Positions 25,667 to 32,954 of a DNA stretch of 36,542 nucleotides are shown in pieces. How positions within the stretch are numbered: position 1 is the stretch's first letter; each line of letters starts with the position of its first letter. A program made the position numbers and the translations under genes. Under the pieces are notes generated by a model that saw only the letters and a program-made list of their open reading frames with translations, searched no databases and had not been told where the DNA came from. The DNA lies in the NCBI RefSeq assembly GCF_000374365.1, contig NZ_KB894158.1, forward strand, positions 1-36,542. The letters run 5' to 3'. This DNA comes from Bacteroides gallinarum DSM 18171 = JCM 13658 (GTDB lineage: Bacteria; Bacteroidota; Bacteroidia; Bacteroidales; Bacteroidaceae).

Positions 25667-26479
25667 TCACCAGGACGGGGAACTTCCGTAAGCTTGCTTA
25701 TATATTTTGGAGAAATGCGACAAATTTTTGAATCCTACATCGAAACATATTTCCGACACTTTCTTTTTCCCGGATTTTATCAGGTGATGCGCTGCCTCCA
25801 GTCGCCGTTTGATAATCCATTTTTGAGGTGTCAGGTTGCTTACTTTGGCAAAGTCGCGTTTAAAGGTCGCCAGACTGCGTCCCGTATAGCTTGCTATTTC
25901 TTCCATTGAGAGGTCGTACATATAGTTCTCGTTCAGATAATCGAGTATGTCTATTTTCCACGGCTCTACGAAGTCGAACAGGGAAGCATACAGGTTCTTG
26001 TCCGTGTGGAGCAACACATACAACCCTTCCGTCATTTTCAGTTTCAACACATCTTCCGAAGGCTTTGTGCCCGAATCGAAATAAGGTATGACGGATTCGA
26101 AGAGGCTGCGTATGTCCGGACGTTCGCGGGGCAATAGGCGCAGGCTGTTTTTTTCCCGTCTTGCTTCCACGGGAATGTCTTTTTTGTCGAGCTTTTGATA
26201 AAACTCACGTAAAAAGGATTTGGAAAATTTGAGTACAATGGAATGATAAGGCTTCCCGTTTACTATCCGTTTCTGTAACCACATTCGGTTGTCGCGGCGC
26301 ATAAAAGCGCAGTCGCCTGCACGGAGAACGGTTTTCTTTCCCCGTTCTTCGATTTCCAACTCACCGGAGCAGAGGTAGATAAGAGTATGCTCGCGATTTT
26401 CGTGCGCACAACTTCTGTCGTCCGTAAAATAGCTTGCTATAAGTACATTGGAGCAATTAAAAACATCTAACTTTTCCAT
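25667..26479 (-). CDS. AraC-family transcriptional regulator
   Basis: A 270-residue regulator. The N-terminal half is a cupin-like sensor (ENREHTLIYLCSGELEIEE, RAGDCAFMRRDNRMW). The C-terminal 100 residues hold two HTH units: DLSMEEIASYTGRSLATFKRDF and KKVSEICFDVGFKNLSHFSKIY, with the family ending YGSSPS. An earlier ATG at 26515 would overlap a perfect -7 box (26513-26520), so the start at 26479 (MEKLDVFNC) is preferred. It lies directly upstream of the reductase gene on the same strand. Shared 17-nt motifs at equal distance from both -7 boxes suggest it controls itself and the reductase. The inducer is unknown. Confidence 0.9.
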   Translation of the reverse strand: MEKLDVFNCSNVLIASYFTDDRSCAHENREHTLIYLCSGELEIEERGKKTVLRAGDCAFMRRDNRMWLQKRIVNGKPYHSIVLKFSKSFLREFYQKLDKKDIPVEARREKNSLRLLPRERPDIRSLFESVIPYFDSGTKPSEDVLKLKMTEGLYVLLHTDKNLYASLFDFVEPWKIDILDYLNENYMYDLSMEEIASYTGRSLATFKRDFAKVSNLTPQKWIIKRRLEAAHHLIKSGKKKVSEICFDVGFKNLSHFSKIYKQAYGSSPSW

Positions 26480-26512
26480 ATTTATATCTGTTTCCACCTG
26501 ATATTCATACTG

Positions 26513-26557
26513 CAAAAGTAGTATATTCCCATTTACTTTATTTTGTTGTAAAGCTCA
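26513..26557 (-). promoter_or_regulatory. Promoter and operator of the AraC-type gene
   Basis: The minus strand has TACTTTTG at 26520-26513 (exact -7 consensus). On the plus strand the motif TTTTGTTGTAAAGCTCA lies at 26541-26557. The core TGTAAAGCTCA starts 26 bases from the -7 box, the same distance as TGCAAGGCTCA from the reductase -7 box. Confidence 0.6.
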
Positions 26558-26643
26558 TTTTTCTGCGAAAACCTTAAAAGTGCCTTCTATATCGGTTTTA
26601 TCCGGTTACTTCAACGATGTTATAATATAGATGCTATAATATA

Positions 26644-26687
26644 AAAGAGAGATACGAGCTCTATGAGGAAACTCCGTATCTCTCTTT
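26644..26687 (-). terminator. Terminator of the gene at 26743-27375
   Basis: AAAGAGAGATACG (26644-26656) and CGTATCTCTCTTT (26675-26687) pair perfectly over 13 bp; on the minus strand the stem runs into T residues. It separates this gene from the AraC-type gene. Confidence 0.75.
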
Positions 26688-26742
26688 ATATTTGAATTCC
26701 GGTTGCTTTTTGCTGTACCGGTAAAAAACATTATTACCTGTT

Positions 26743-27375
26743 TTACGCTTTGTCTTGTTCGTCGGATTTGTTTTTAGGTTCTTTCTTGGCCAGCATGATG
26801 ATGTTGTACACATACTCCGTCATCCATTGTTCCGAGTATCCCAAGCGTTCTTTGTACTGGCGGACTGTCATGGCCGTTTTGTGTACATCGTCCTTTTTCC
26901 AAACAGTTTTGGTACAAACCTCATGTACCGTTTTTTCGGTCATGCTACGCAACGCGCCTTTAAAGATAGACGGCATACGGAATTTCCATTGCATCAGGTT
27001 GCCCATTAGCATCATCAGGTCGTTGGAAAAACCCTGGTACATGAAAAGATAACCTTGCACATCGTTCTGTGTACGGCAGTGTTTCTTTACGGAAGCGTCG
27101 ATTTCCTTAAAGAAGTTCTCGCTGATTCCGTAGTCCTGCATCAGCATCTTGCGGGAAGCAGTTTTTTCTGCCTGTCCCAGGCGGCCGCCCTGTGTGGGAA
27201 TCTTGAATAAGCGCTTGAAGTTGGCTACATCCGGTACGAAACGGATGTTGGTGATACCCAGGTTTGCGGCTATCACGGACTGGAAGTAGACGCGTGTCAG
27301 CGACACGAAGTCTTCCACGTTCTTGGAGGAAGTCCCTTCAGAATTTTTGTTGAATAGTTTGGCAAATATACCCAT
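26743..27375 (-). CDS. Uncharacterised protein (210 residues)
   Basis: I do not recognise a named family. The protein starts MGIFAKLFNKN, has no signal peptide or membrane helix, and is mainly helical and basic. Notable stretches are NLGITNIRFVPDVANFKRLFK, a run of Met residues (FSNDLMMLMGNLMQW), KTVHEVCTKTVWKKDD, and a charged tail (KKEPKNKSDEQDKA). Codon use and GC content match the surrounding housekeeping genes. It is a single-gene unit with its own -7 box and terminator. It is probably a cytoplasmic protein conserved in Bacteroidetes, but no function can be given. Confidence 0.8.
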   Translation of the reverse strand: MGIFAKLFNKNSEGTSSKNVEDFVSLTRVYFQSVIAANLGITNIRFVPDVANFKRLFKIPTQGGRLGQAEKTASRKMLMQDYGISENFFKEIDASVKKHCRTQNDVQGYLFMYQGFSNDLMMLMGNLMQWKFRMPSIFKGALRSMTEKTVHEVCTKTVWKKDDVHKTAMTVRQYKERLGYSEQWMTEYVYNIIMLAKKEPKNKSDEQDKA

Positions 27376-27402
27376 GATGATATTTTCTATATTTTACGGG
27401 TG

Positions 27403-27410
27403 CAAAGATA
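27403..27410 (-). promoter_or_regulatory. -7 box for the gene at 26743-27375
   Basis: The minus strand reads TATCTTTG, an exact TAnnTTTG match, 28 bases before the ATG at 27375. Confidence 0.6.
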
Positions 27411-27456
27411 GAAAATAAACTTATTTCTTTGCCAGCACTCCAGGGCTTTTTCTACT

Positions 27457-28098
27457 TTATTTCAGTTTAAAGTGAAATTTATGCCCTTCGAAAACAGGCT
27501 CTACGATGTCGTACCGGATGAGCTTTGCCAGCAAATGTTCTGCGGCACGGCGCGGCAGGTGTGCCATACGGCAATAACGGTTCAGTGATAGCCGGTCGTT
27601 TTGCTCCAGTAAATCGAGCAGCAGTTGTTCCCGTTCGGTGTATTCCATTAGCTCTCCCTTGGGGCTTTCGCTTTGCTGCCAGATACGCAGATGCACCGGG
27701 GTGGCAAGGATGTTTTCGTCCTTGATGCGCAGGTAGGCGAGGTATCTGCCGGTTTCGTCTTTGGCATATACCGGTTTACGGACGCTTTCGTCAATCTGCA
27801 CGAGTAACACGCTACGACCTTCCACCTGGTAAGTCTGCATGCTGTAATTCACTTCCGGACGGCAGTATAGCCGGGCAGCCGCCTCTATCATATATTGCTC
27901 TTCGTCGGAGCGTACTCCGGCTATTTTTCCGTTGTCTTTTACACCGATAAGAAGCCGTCCGCCGTCCGTGTTCGAAAAGGCGGAGAGTGTTCTGGCAATC
28001 TTCCGTGCATCGGATATTTCGAACTTGAAATCTTGTTGCTGATGCTCTCCTTCGGCTATGAGAGCACGTATATATTGGGCATCGGTAAGCGTTTTCAT
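27457..28098 (-). CDS. AlbA_2 (Schlafen-type) domain protein with C-terminal winged helix
   Basis: A 213-residue cytoplasmic protein. The N-terminal part is an AlbA_2 domain: EHQQQDFKFEISDARKIARTL and FSNTDGGRLLIGVKDNGKIAG are the family's signature (E-x-x-x-x-E/K, then AFANT-x-GG-x-L-x-x-G-x-x-D). The C-terminal part (residues about 150-213, LLDLLEQNDRLSLNRYCRMAHLPR) looks like a winged helix. Proteins of this build are annotated as ATP-binding or putative transcriptional regulators; a precise role is not known. The ATG at 28098 stands only about five bases after an exact -7 box, so the transcript may lack a leader. Confidence 0.85.
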   Translation of the reverse strand: MKTLTDAQYIRALIAEGEHQQQDFKFEISDARKIARTLSAFSNTDGGRLLIGVKDNGKIAGVRSDEEQYMIEAAARLYCRPEVNYSMQTYQVEGRSVLLVQIDESVRKPVYAKDETGRYLAYLRIKDENILATPVHLRIWQQSESPKGELMEYTEREQLLLDLLEQNDRLSLNRYCRMAHLPRRAAEHLLAKLIRYDIVEPVFEGHKFHFKLK

Positions 28099-28103
28099 GC
28101 CTG

Positions 28104-28111
28104 CAAAAGTA
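28104..28111 (-). promoter_or_regulatory. -7 box abutting the start codon of the AlbA_2 gene
   Basis: The minus strand reads TACTTTTG at 28111-28104, with the ATG at 28098-28096. Transcription starting at the normal distance would begin at or next to the A of ATG. Confidence 0.5.
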
Positions 28112-28204
28112 GATAAAAAACGTGTATGAGCCTTTTTTTATATTGATTTTACCGATTATTTCAAAAAAAATATCGTTTTTCTGCATTTATTTCAAGAAAG
28201 AATG

Positions 28205-28212
28205 TATTTTTG
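28205..28212 (+). promoter_or_regulatory. -7 box of the histone-like gene
   Basis: TATTTTTG matches TAnnTTTG exactly, 35 bases before the ATG at 28248; the preceding region is very AT-rich. Confidence 0.6.
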
Positions 28213-28247
28213 TCGGACATTATTAACGAAGTAATTAAAAAAGGATT

Positions 28248-28424
28248 ATGAAAGAATTAGTTGAAAAAGTTGCAGAATTGTATGCAGCATTCGAAAAAGA
28301 TGCGAAAGCTCAGTTGGAAAACGGAAACAAAGCAGCCGGTACTCGTGCACGCAAGGCTTCTTTGGAAATTGAAAAAACAATGAAAGATTTCCGTAAAGCA
28401 TCTTTGGAAGCTTCTAAGAAGTAA
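28248..28424 (+). CDS. Small histone H1-like (Hc1-type) DNA-binding protein
   Basis: A 58-residue, Lys-, Ala- and Glu-rich protein starting MKELVEKVAELYAAFEKD and ending KASLEASKK, with RARKASLEIEKTMKDFRK in between. It is almost wholly helical with no hydrophobic core sequence of a membrane protein. It matches, from memory, the short histone H1 family protein found in nearly all Bacteroides, related to chlamydial Hc1, thought to bind DNA as a nucleoid protein. AAAAAAGGATT is a fair ribosome-binding sequence. It has its own -7 box and a strong terminator, which fits a highly expressed single gene. Confidence 0.9.
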   Translation: MKELVEKVAELYAAFEKDAKAQLENGNKAAGTRARKASLEIEKTMKDFRKASLEASKK

Positions 28425-28450
28425 GAAAAAACGCAGATTTAATGTTGCGA

Positions 28451-28478
28451 AAGACTGCCTTCAGGCGGTCTTTTTTAT
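28451..28478 (+). terminator. Terminator of the histone-like gene
   Basis: AAGACTGCCT and AGGCGGTCTT pair over 10 positions with one G-U and a two-base gap, followed by a run of T. A strong intrinsic terminator. Confidence 0.85.
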
Positions 28479-28587
28479 TTTTATGCGGTAACTCTTTGTA
28501 TGGATAAGTCGTATTCCCGCCTTTTCCCCGACGAAATTTAATGTATTAATTGCCCGGCCTTCCTCTCCGAAATCGAAGTTTTATTGC

Positions 28588-28595
28588 TACTTTTG
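28588..28595 (+). promoter_or_regulatory. -7 box of the radical SAM operon
   Basis: TACTTTTG matches TAnnTTTG exactly. It lies 12 bases before the ATG at 28608 and rules against an earlier in-frame ATG at 28584, which would lie upstream of the transcription start. Confidence 0.6.
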
Positions 28596-28607
28596 ACACC
28601 GGGTATT

Positions 28608-29879
28608 ATGGATGAGAATGTATTGAATAAGTTGAAAATATTGGCGGAGTCGGCAAAGTACGATGTGTCATGCTCTTCCAGTGGCACTGTACGCTCCAAT
28701 AAGGCGGGTATGGTGGGTAACACTGTGGGCGGCTGGGGCATTTGCCATAGCTTTGCAGAGGACGGACGCTGTATCTCGTTGCTGAAAGTGATGCTGACGA
28801 ATTACTGCATATACGATTGTGCATATTGCATCAACCGCCGTAGCAACGACTTGCCCCGTGCCACCCTTTCCGTGAGCGAACTTGTAGACCTGACTATGGA
28901 ATTTTACCGCCGCAACTATATCGAGGGGCTTTTCCTCAGCAGCGGCGTAGTGCGTAATCCCGATTATACAATGGAAAGATTGGTGCGTGTAGCCAAAGAC
29001 CTCCGCACCGTTCATCGTTTCAACGGTTATATCCACCTGAAAAGTATTCCCGGCGCCAGTCGCGAGCTGGTAAATGAGGCGGGGTTGTATGCTGACCGCC
29101 TCAGCGTCAATGTGGAAATACCCAAGGAAGAAAGCCTTAAACTGCTTGCTCCGGAAAAAGACCACCAAAGCGTGTTCGCTCCGATGCGTTACATCCAGCA
29201 AGGTGTCCTGGAGAGTGCGGAGGAACGCAGGAAATACCGCTATGCACCCCGCTTTGCTCCGGCAGGGCAGAGCACGCAGATGATTGTGGGGGCTACTGCC
29301 GAAACGGATAAAGACATCCTTTTTCTTTCGTCGTCCCTTTACCGGCGCCCTACGATGCGGCGCGTCTATTATTCCGGCTATATTTCCGTAAATACATACG
29401 ACAAACGCCTGCCTGCTTTGAAGCAACCGCCCTTGGTACGCGAGAACCGGCTTTATCAGGCAGACTGGCTGCTGCGTTTCTACCAGTTCAAAGTAGACGA
29501 GATTGTGGATGACGCCTATCCTGACTTGGATTTGGAGATAGACCCGAAATTGTCGTGGGCATTGCGCCACCCGGAGCAGTTTCCAATTGACGTCAATAAA
29601 GCGGATTATGAAATGCTGCTCCGCGTGCCGGGTATCGGTGTAAAGTCGGCACGTCTGATAGTCGCTTCCCGCCGTTTCTCCAAACTGGGCTTTTACCAGT
29701 TGAAGAAAATCGGAGTGGTTATGAAGAAAGCGCAGTATTTCATCACTTGCAGCGAGCTGCCTATGCGTACAGTCAATGAGATGACTCCGCAAAGGGTACG
29801 CAGCCTATTGGTACAGAAGCCGAAGAAGAAATTCGATGACAGGCAGTTGATACTTGATTTTGGAGACGAGGGAGCATGA
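28608..29879 (+). CDS. Radical SAM protein, putative DNA modification/repair
   Basis: A 423-residue cytoplasmic iron-sulfur enzyme. The radical SAM cluster motif is NYCIYDCAYC with Cys67, Cys71 and Cys74, preceded by a conserved N-terminus (KYDVSCSSSGTVR, GICHSFAEDGRC). A C-terminal helix-hairpin-helix (DVNKADYEMLLRVPGIGVKSAR) suggests DNA contact. This is the layout of the family annotated as putative DNA modification/repair radical SAM protein, often linked to a uracil-DNA-glycosylase-like partner. Its stop overlaps the start of the next gene by four bases (ATGA), so the two are translationally coupled. The reaction is unknown. Confidence 0.92.
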   Translation: MDENVLNKLKILAESAKYDVSCSSSGTVRSNKAGMVGNTVGGWGICHSFAEDGRCISLLKVMLTNYCIYDCAYCINRRSNDLPRATLSVSELVDLTMEFYRRNYIEGLFLSSGVVRNPDYTMERLVRVAKDLRTVHRFNGYIHLKSIPGASRELVNEAGLYADRLSVNVEIPKEESLKLLAPEKDHQSVFAPMRYIQQGVLESAEERRKYRYAPRFAPAGQSTQMIVGATAETDKDILFLSSSLYRRPTMRRVYYSGYISVNTYDKRLPALKQPPLVRENRLYQADWLLRFYQFKVDEIVDDAYPDLDLEIDPKLSWALRHPEQFPIDVNKADYEMLLRVPGIGVKSARLIVASRRFSKLGFYQLKKIGVVMKKAQYFITCSELPMRTVNEMTPQRVRSLLVQKPKKKFDDRQLILDFGDEGA

Positions 29880-30649
29880 AACTGTTTATATTCGACAATA
29901 CCTTTGAGGGACTGCTGACTTCTGTTTTCGAAGCCTATTCTCGCCGTACCTTTCCGGATATGCTGCTCACGGAAGGAGAGCAGCTTCCGTTGTTCCATGA
30001 CGAGGTCTTTACGGTAATTTCGGATGAAGAAAAGGCCGGCAGGGTTTGGCGCGGACTGCAGAAGAAACTTTCATCATCCGCCTTGTCCTGCCTTGCACAA
30101 TGCTGGCTGGCGGAAGAACCGGAAACGGCATCGCTCCTGTTCCGCTATATCCGTAAGGCGATAGATGCTCCCCGTTCCATTGAAACCGATTTTGCAGACC
30201 CCGATGTGCTGGAATTCTCGCGGATGTGGAAGCGGGTGGACTGGGAGCGCATACGGCTGCTGCAATTCGTCCGTTTCCAAAAAGCTGCGGACGGTACTTA
30301 CTTTGCTGCCGTGGAACCGGAGAAAAACGCGCTTCCCCTGGTAACCGGACATTTTAAAGACCGTTTTGCCGACCAGCGTTGGCTGATATACGACATCAGG
30401 CGTGCCTACGGCTATTATTACGATTTAAAAGAAGTGCGCGAAGTTACCTTCGGGGACGACAGCCGCGAAGGGCATCTCGTTACGGGGATGCTCGACGAGA
30501 GCCTTATGGATAAAGACGAGAAACTCTTCCAGCAACTTTGGAAAACCTATTTCAAGGCAATCTGTATCAAAGAAAGGCTGAATCCCCGTAAGCACAGGCA
30601 GGATATGCCTGTGCGCTATTGGAAATACCTGACGGAGAAACAGCGGTGA
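29876..30649 (+). CDS. DUF4130-type partner of the radical SAM protein, putative DNA repair
   Basis: A 257-residue protein beginning MKLFIFDNTFEGLLTSVFEAY, with the family's central region FSRMWKRVDWERIRLLQFVRF and the C-terminal ICIKERLNPRKHRQDMPVRYWKYL. From memory it matches the family found beside the radical SAM protein and named putative DNA metabolism/repair protein (TIGR03915/DUF4130). In some bacteria this domain is fused to a uracil-DNA-glycosylase-like domain; here only the stand-alone part is present and no such domain is seen in the window. It overlaps the upstream gene by four bases and converges, with five bases between, on the lytic transglycosylase gene. Confidence 0.88.
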   Translation: MKLFIFDNTFEGLLTSVFEAYSRRTFPDMLLTEGEQLPLFHDEVFTVISDEEKAGRVWRGLQKKLSSSALSCLAQCWLAEEPETASLLFRYIRKAIDAPRSIETDFADPDVLEFSRMWKRVDWERIRLLQFVRFQKAADGTYFAAVEPEKNALPLVTGHFKDRFADQRWLIYDIRRAYGYYYDLKEVREVTFGDDSREGHLVTGMLDESLMDKDEKLFQQLWKTYFKAICIKERLNPRKHRQDMPVRYWKYLTEKQR

Positions 30650-30654
30650 CCCGT

Positions 30655-31635
30655 TTAGTCGATTACCCAGTTCCCGTTATGGGGAACCGTCTTTTGCGGG
30701 TCGTAATGCATTCCGGCTTGCGTAGGTATTTTTAGGATATATGTGCGCCCGCTTTTGTTCATAAGCGAAGTGCCGCGTAGCCACGGGTTGGCATCCTTCA
30801 GTTGGGCGAAGGTGATGCCTTTGCTTTTGGCGAATTGCGCCAGGTTGTCTATTCTCGTAGTTATTTTTATTTCCGTATAGGGGATAGCCGGATAAAGATG
30901 TTTCCGTTTCAGCAGGAAACCGTATCGCTGCGGGTTGCTGATGACGGCTTTTGCTGCCAATAACCGGAACATATAACGCGAGGTTTCTTCCACCAGCCAA
31001 AGGTCGGCAGCCTGGCTTACCATTTGTTTCTGCAATTGTGTGGAGATACGCCCTTGGCCGGCATTATAGGCGGCTGCCACGCAAAGCCAGTTGCCGTATT
31101 TGCCATAGGCTTCTTTCAGGTATTTGCAGGCGGCTTTTGTTTCTTTCTCCACATGATAACGCTCATCGATATTGTTGTTTACTTCCAGCCCGAATTCACG
31201 CCCTGTTGCGGGCATGAACTGCCACATTCCGGCCGCACCGGCAGGCGACTTGGCAAGCGGATTGAGGGCGCTTTCTATTACGGCAAGAAACTTGAAATCA
31301 TCCGGTATGCCGTTTGCTTTCAATATAGGCTCTATGACGGGGAAGTAACGGTTTGCCCGTTTTACGGTGAGCATCGTGGTGGAATGCATATAAGTGAACG
31401 ACATCAGTTCACGGTCCATGCGTTCGCGGTGGTCGTAACGGAGCAAGTCTACCTCTTGTCCGGCAAACGTTATTTTATCGGGTACGGAGGGAGGAGTGAC
31501 ACAGTAAGGCACTTCCGATTTGACCGATTGCCGTTCGGGGTTCAACACACTGTTGCCGAGTAAAAAGGGTAACGAAGCGCCTGTACACAAAGCTACGGCG
31601 GCTGTAAATATTATATATCCGGAGTTTCTTTTCAT
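30655..31635 (-). CDS. Lytic transglycosylase (MltD/SLT type)
   Basis: Cleaves peptidoglycan glycan strands, with the product ending in anhydro-MurNAc. The 326-residue protein has an N-terminal hydrophobic signal or anchor (YIIFTAAVALCTGASLPFLL). The SLT domain has the catalytic Glu121 in VIESALNP, followed by SPAGAAGMWQFMPATGREFGL and AAYNAGQGR. The C-terminal region (IDNLAQFAKSKGITFAQLKDANPWL) looks like one LysM-type repeat. An earlier ATG at 31662 lies within the intergenic repeat, so 31635 (MKRNSGY) is preferred. It lies 113 bases after the dehydrogenase gene stop. Confidence 0.9.
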   Translation of the reverse strand: MKRNSGYIIFTAAVALCTGASLPFLLGNSVLNPERQSVKSEVPYCVTPPSVPDKITFAGQEVDLLRYDHRERMDRELMSFTYMHSTTMLTVKRANRYFPVIEPILKANGIPDDFKFLAVIESALNPLAKSPAGAAGMWQFMPATGREFGLEVNNNIDERYHVEKETKAACKYLKEAYGKYGNWLCVAAAYNAGQGRISTQLQKQMVSQAADLWLVEETSRYMFRLLAAKAVISNPQRYGFLLKRKHLYPAIPYTEIKITTRIDNLAQFAKSKGITFAQLKDANPWLRGTSLMNKSGRTYILKIPTQAGMHYDPQKTVPHNGNWVID

Positions 31636-31652
31636 TTTAGTTGTCTTTTTAT

Positions 31653-31740
31653 GGCCTGCCACAGATTACCGGAAACTATTTGTAATAAGAATGGAATGTA
31701 TATCCGTACAAATCCGTATAATCCGCGGTGAAGTTCCGTA
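31653..31740. repeat. Bacteroides-type dispersed intergenic repeat
   Basis: This stretch has CACAGATTACCGG on one side and its partly complementary CCGTATAATCCGCGG on the other, with TATCCGTACAAATCCG between. The CCGT-x-AATCC pattern resembles a palindromic repeat scattered through Bacteroides intergenic regions, from memory. A second degenerate copy lies at 35699-35764. Confidence 0.4.
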
Positions 31741-31775
31741 TTATACTTTAATTTTATCGGTGTGAAGATACGCAA

Positions 31776-32501
31776 TCAATTTTTTATAGGCAACCGTTCC
31801 CACAACCAACGTGGAATTATCCGCCAAAAGAATACCACCAGCCGGTAACGTCCGTCAATCACCACCACCCGTTTTTTCCGTTTCAATGCTTTTACGATAT
31901 GTAGCGCCACCTTGTTTGTCTGCATCAACATGGGGTATTTGCCGTTTTTCAGTAAATCCGTCGCTACGAATCCCGGACGGATGTCGGTGAAACGGATGTT
32001 GAGGCGCTGCATCTGCGAGAGCTGTGCCAGGGCGTCGATATACGTATTTTGAAACCGCTTGGTGGCGGAGTAGGCGGGTGCGACTCCCAACCCCTTGGTT
32101 CCTGCTATGGAACTGATAACGGCGATGTGCCCGCCACCCGTTTGCTTGAAATAACCGAAAGCGGCTGTAACCATTCGTATGAAACCCTCGACGTTGGTGC
32201 GTGCGGTGTTCAGCTCTATGTCCGGTTCTAAGCTTCGGTTCTGGTAGCCCACACCGGAACTGAGGAAGAACAAGTCCATACCGCCCAGCCGGTTTATCAG
32301 TTCATTGAGATGTAAGACAGCATCGTCTTTTGTTACATCGAGGCACTGTATCTCAATTTGTCCGGGATTGGCCTGCTGCATGCATTGCAATGCATCTTCG
32401 CGCCTTCCTGCAATTCCGATATGCCAGCCTTTCTGCACGAGCAGGCGCGCTACTTCCTGCCCGATACCCGAGGTGGCTCCTATGATTATGGCTTTTCTCA
32501 T
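31776..32501 (-). CDS. Short-chain dehydrogenase/reductase
   Basis: A 241-residue NAD(P)-dependent oxidoreductase of Rossmann fold. Visible motifs are the cofactor glycines GATSGIG (8-14), DVT after the fourth strand, the catalytic Ser in VISSIAG, and YSATK with the catalytic Tyr and Lys. The usual NAG motif reads SSG (FLSSGVG). The C-terminus is hydrophobic and basic (YRLVVFFWRIIPRWLW), suggesting membrane association. It begins nine bases after the yjbQ stop and is in one operon with it and the kinase. The substrate is unknown. Confidence 0.9.
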   Translation of the reverse strand: MRKAIIIGATSGIGQEVARLLVQKGWHIGIAGRREDALQCMQQANPGQIEIQCLDVTKDDAVLHLNELINRLGGMDLFFLSSGVGYQNRSLEPDIELNTARTNVEGFIRMVTAAFGYFKQTGGGHIAVISSIAGTKGLGVAPAYSATKRFQNTYIDALAQLSQMQRLNIRFTDIRPGFVATDLLKNGKYPMLMQTNKVALHIVKALKRKKRVVVIDGRYRLVVFFWRIIPRWLWERLPIKN

Positions 32502-32510
32502 GGGCAGGGG

Positions 32511-32921
32511 TTATCCGATAACGGTTGCTACGATTTTTCTTCCACCGCCGCGGTTGCGGAATTCACAGAGATAAATGCCTTGCCAGATGCCCATGTTCAT
32601 CCGTCCGTTGGTAATGGGTATGGTAAGGGAGGCTCCCACAATGGTAGACTTTGCGTGCGCCGGCATATCGTCGTCGCCCTCGCAGGTATGTTCGTAATAG
32701 GGCTCGCGCTCCTTGACAAGACGGTTGAAAATGGCATCCATATCCGTCTGTACATCCGGGTCGGCATTCTCGTTGATAGTGAGCGCTGCGCTTGTATGCT
32801 TGATGAACAAATGCAATATACCGGTTTGCGGCAGCGGTGGCAGGTTGCGTGCTATTTCTTCCGTAACCAGATGAAAACCGCGCCGGTGCGGGGTAAGGGT
32901 AAACTCTTTCTGTCCTATCAT
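32511..32921 (-). CDS. YjbQ/UPF0047 family protein
   Basis: A 136-residue cytoplasmic protein with the family signatures HLFIKHTSAALTINENADP, and GRMNMGIWQGIYLCEFRNRGG near the C-terminus. Family members have been reported with thiamine-phosphate-synthase side activity, and the group is annotated as secondary thiamine-phosphate synthase enzyme, but the main role is unsettled. It starts 33 bases after the kinase gene stop and is followed after nine bases by the dehydrogenase gene, so it is the middle gene of an operon. Confidence 0.93.
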   Translation of the reverse strand: MIGQKEFTLTPHRRGFHLVTEEIARNLPPLPQTGILHLFIKHTSAALTINENADPDVQTDMDAIFNRLVKEREPYYEHTCEGDDDMPAHAKSTIVGASLTIPITNGRMNMGIWQGIYLCEFRNRGGGRKIVATVIG

Positions 32922-32954
32922 ATTGTTTCTTTTTCTCTTATGTCCGTTTTTCTG

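Noticed and set aside
28668..29792. Minus-strand frame of 374 codons opposite the radical SAM gene
   Set aside because: Shadow of a conserved gene with cluster cysteines and helix-hairpin-helix on the plus strand.
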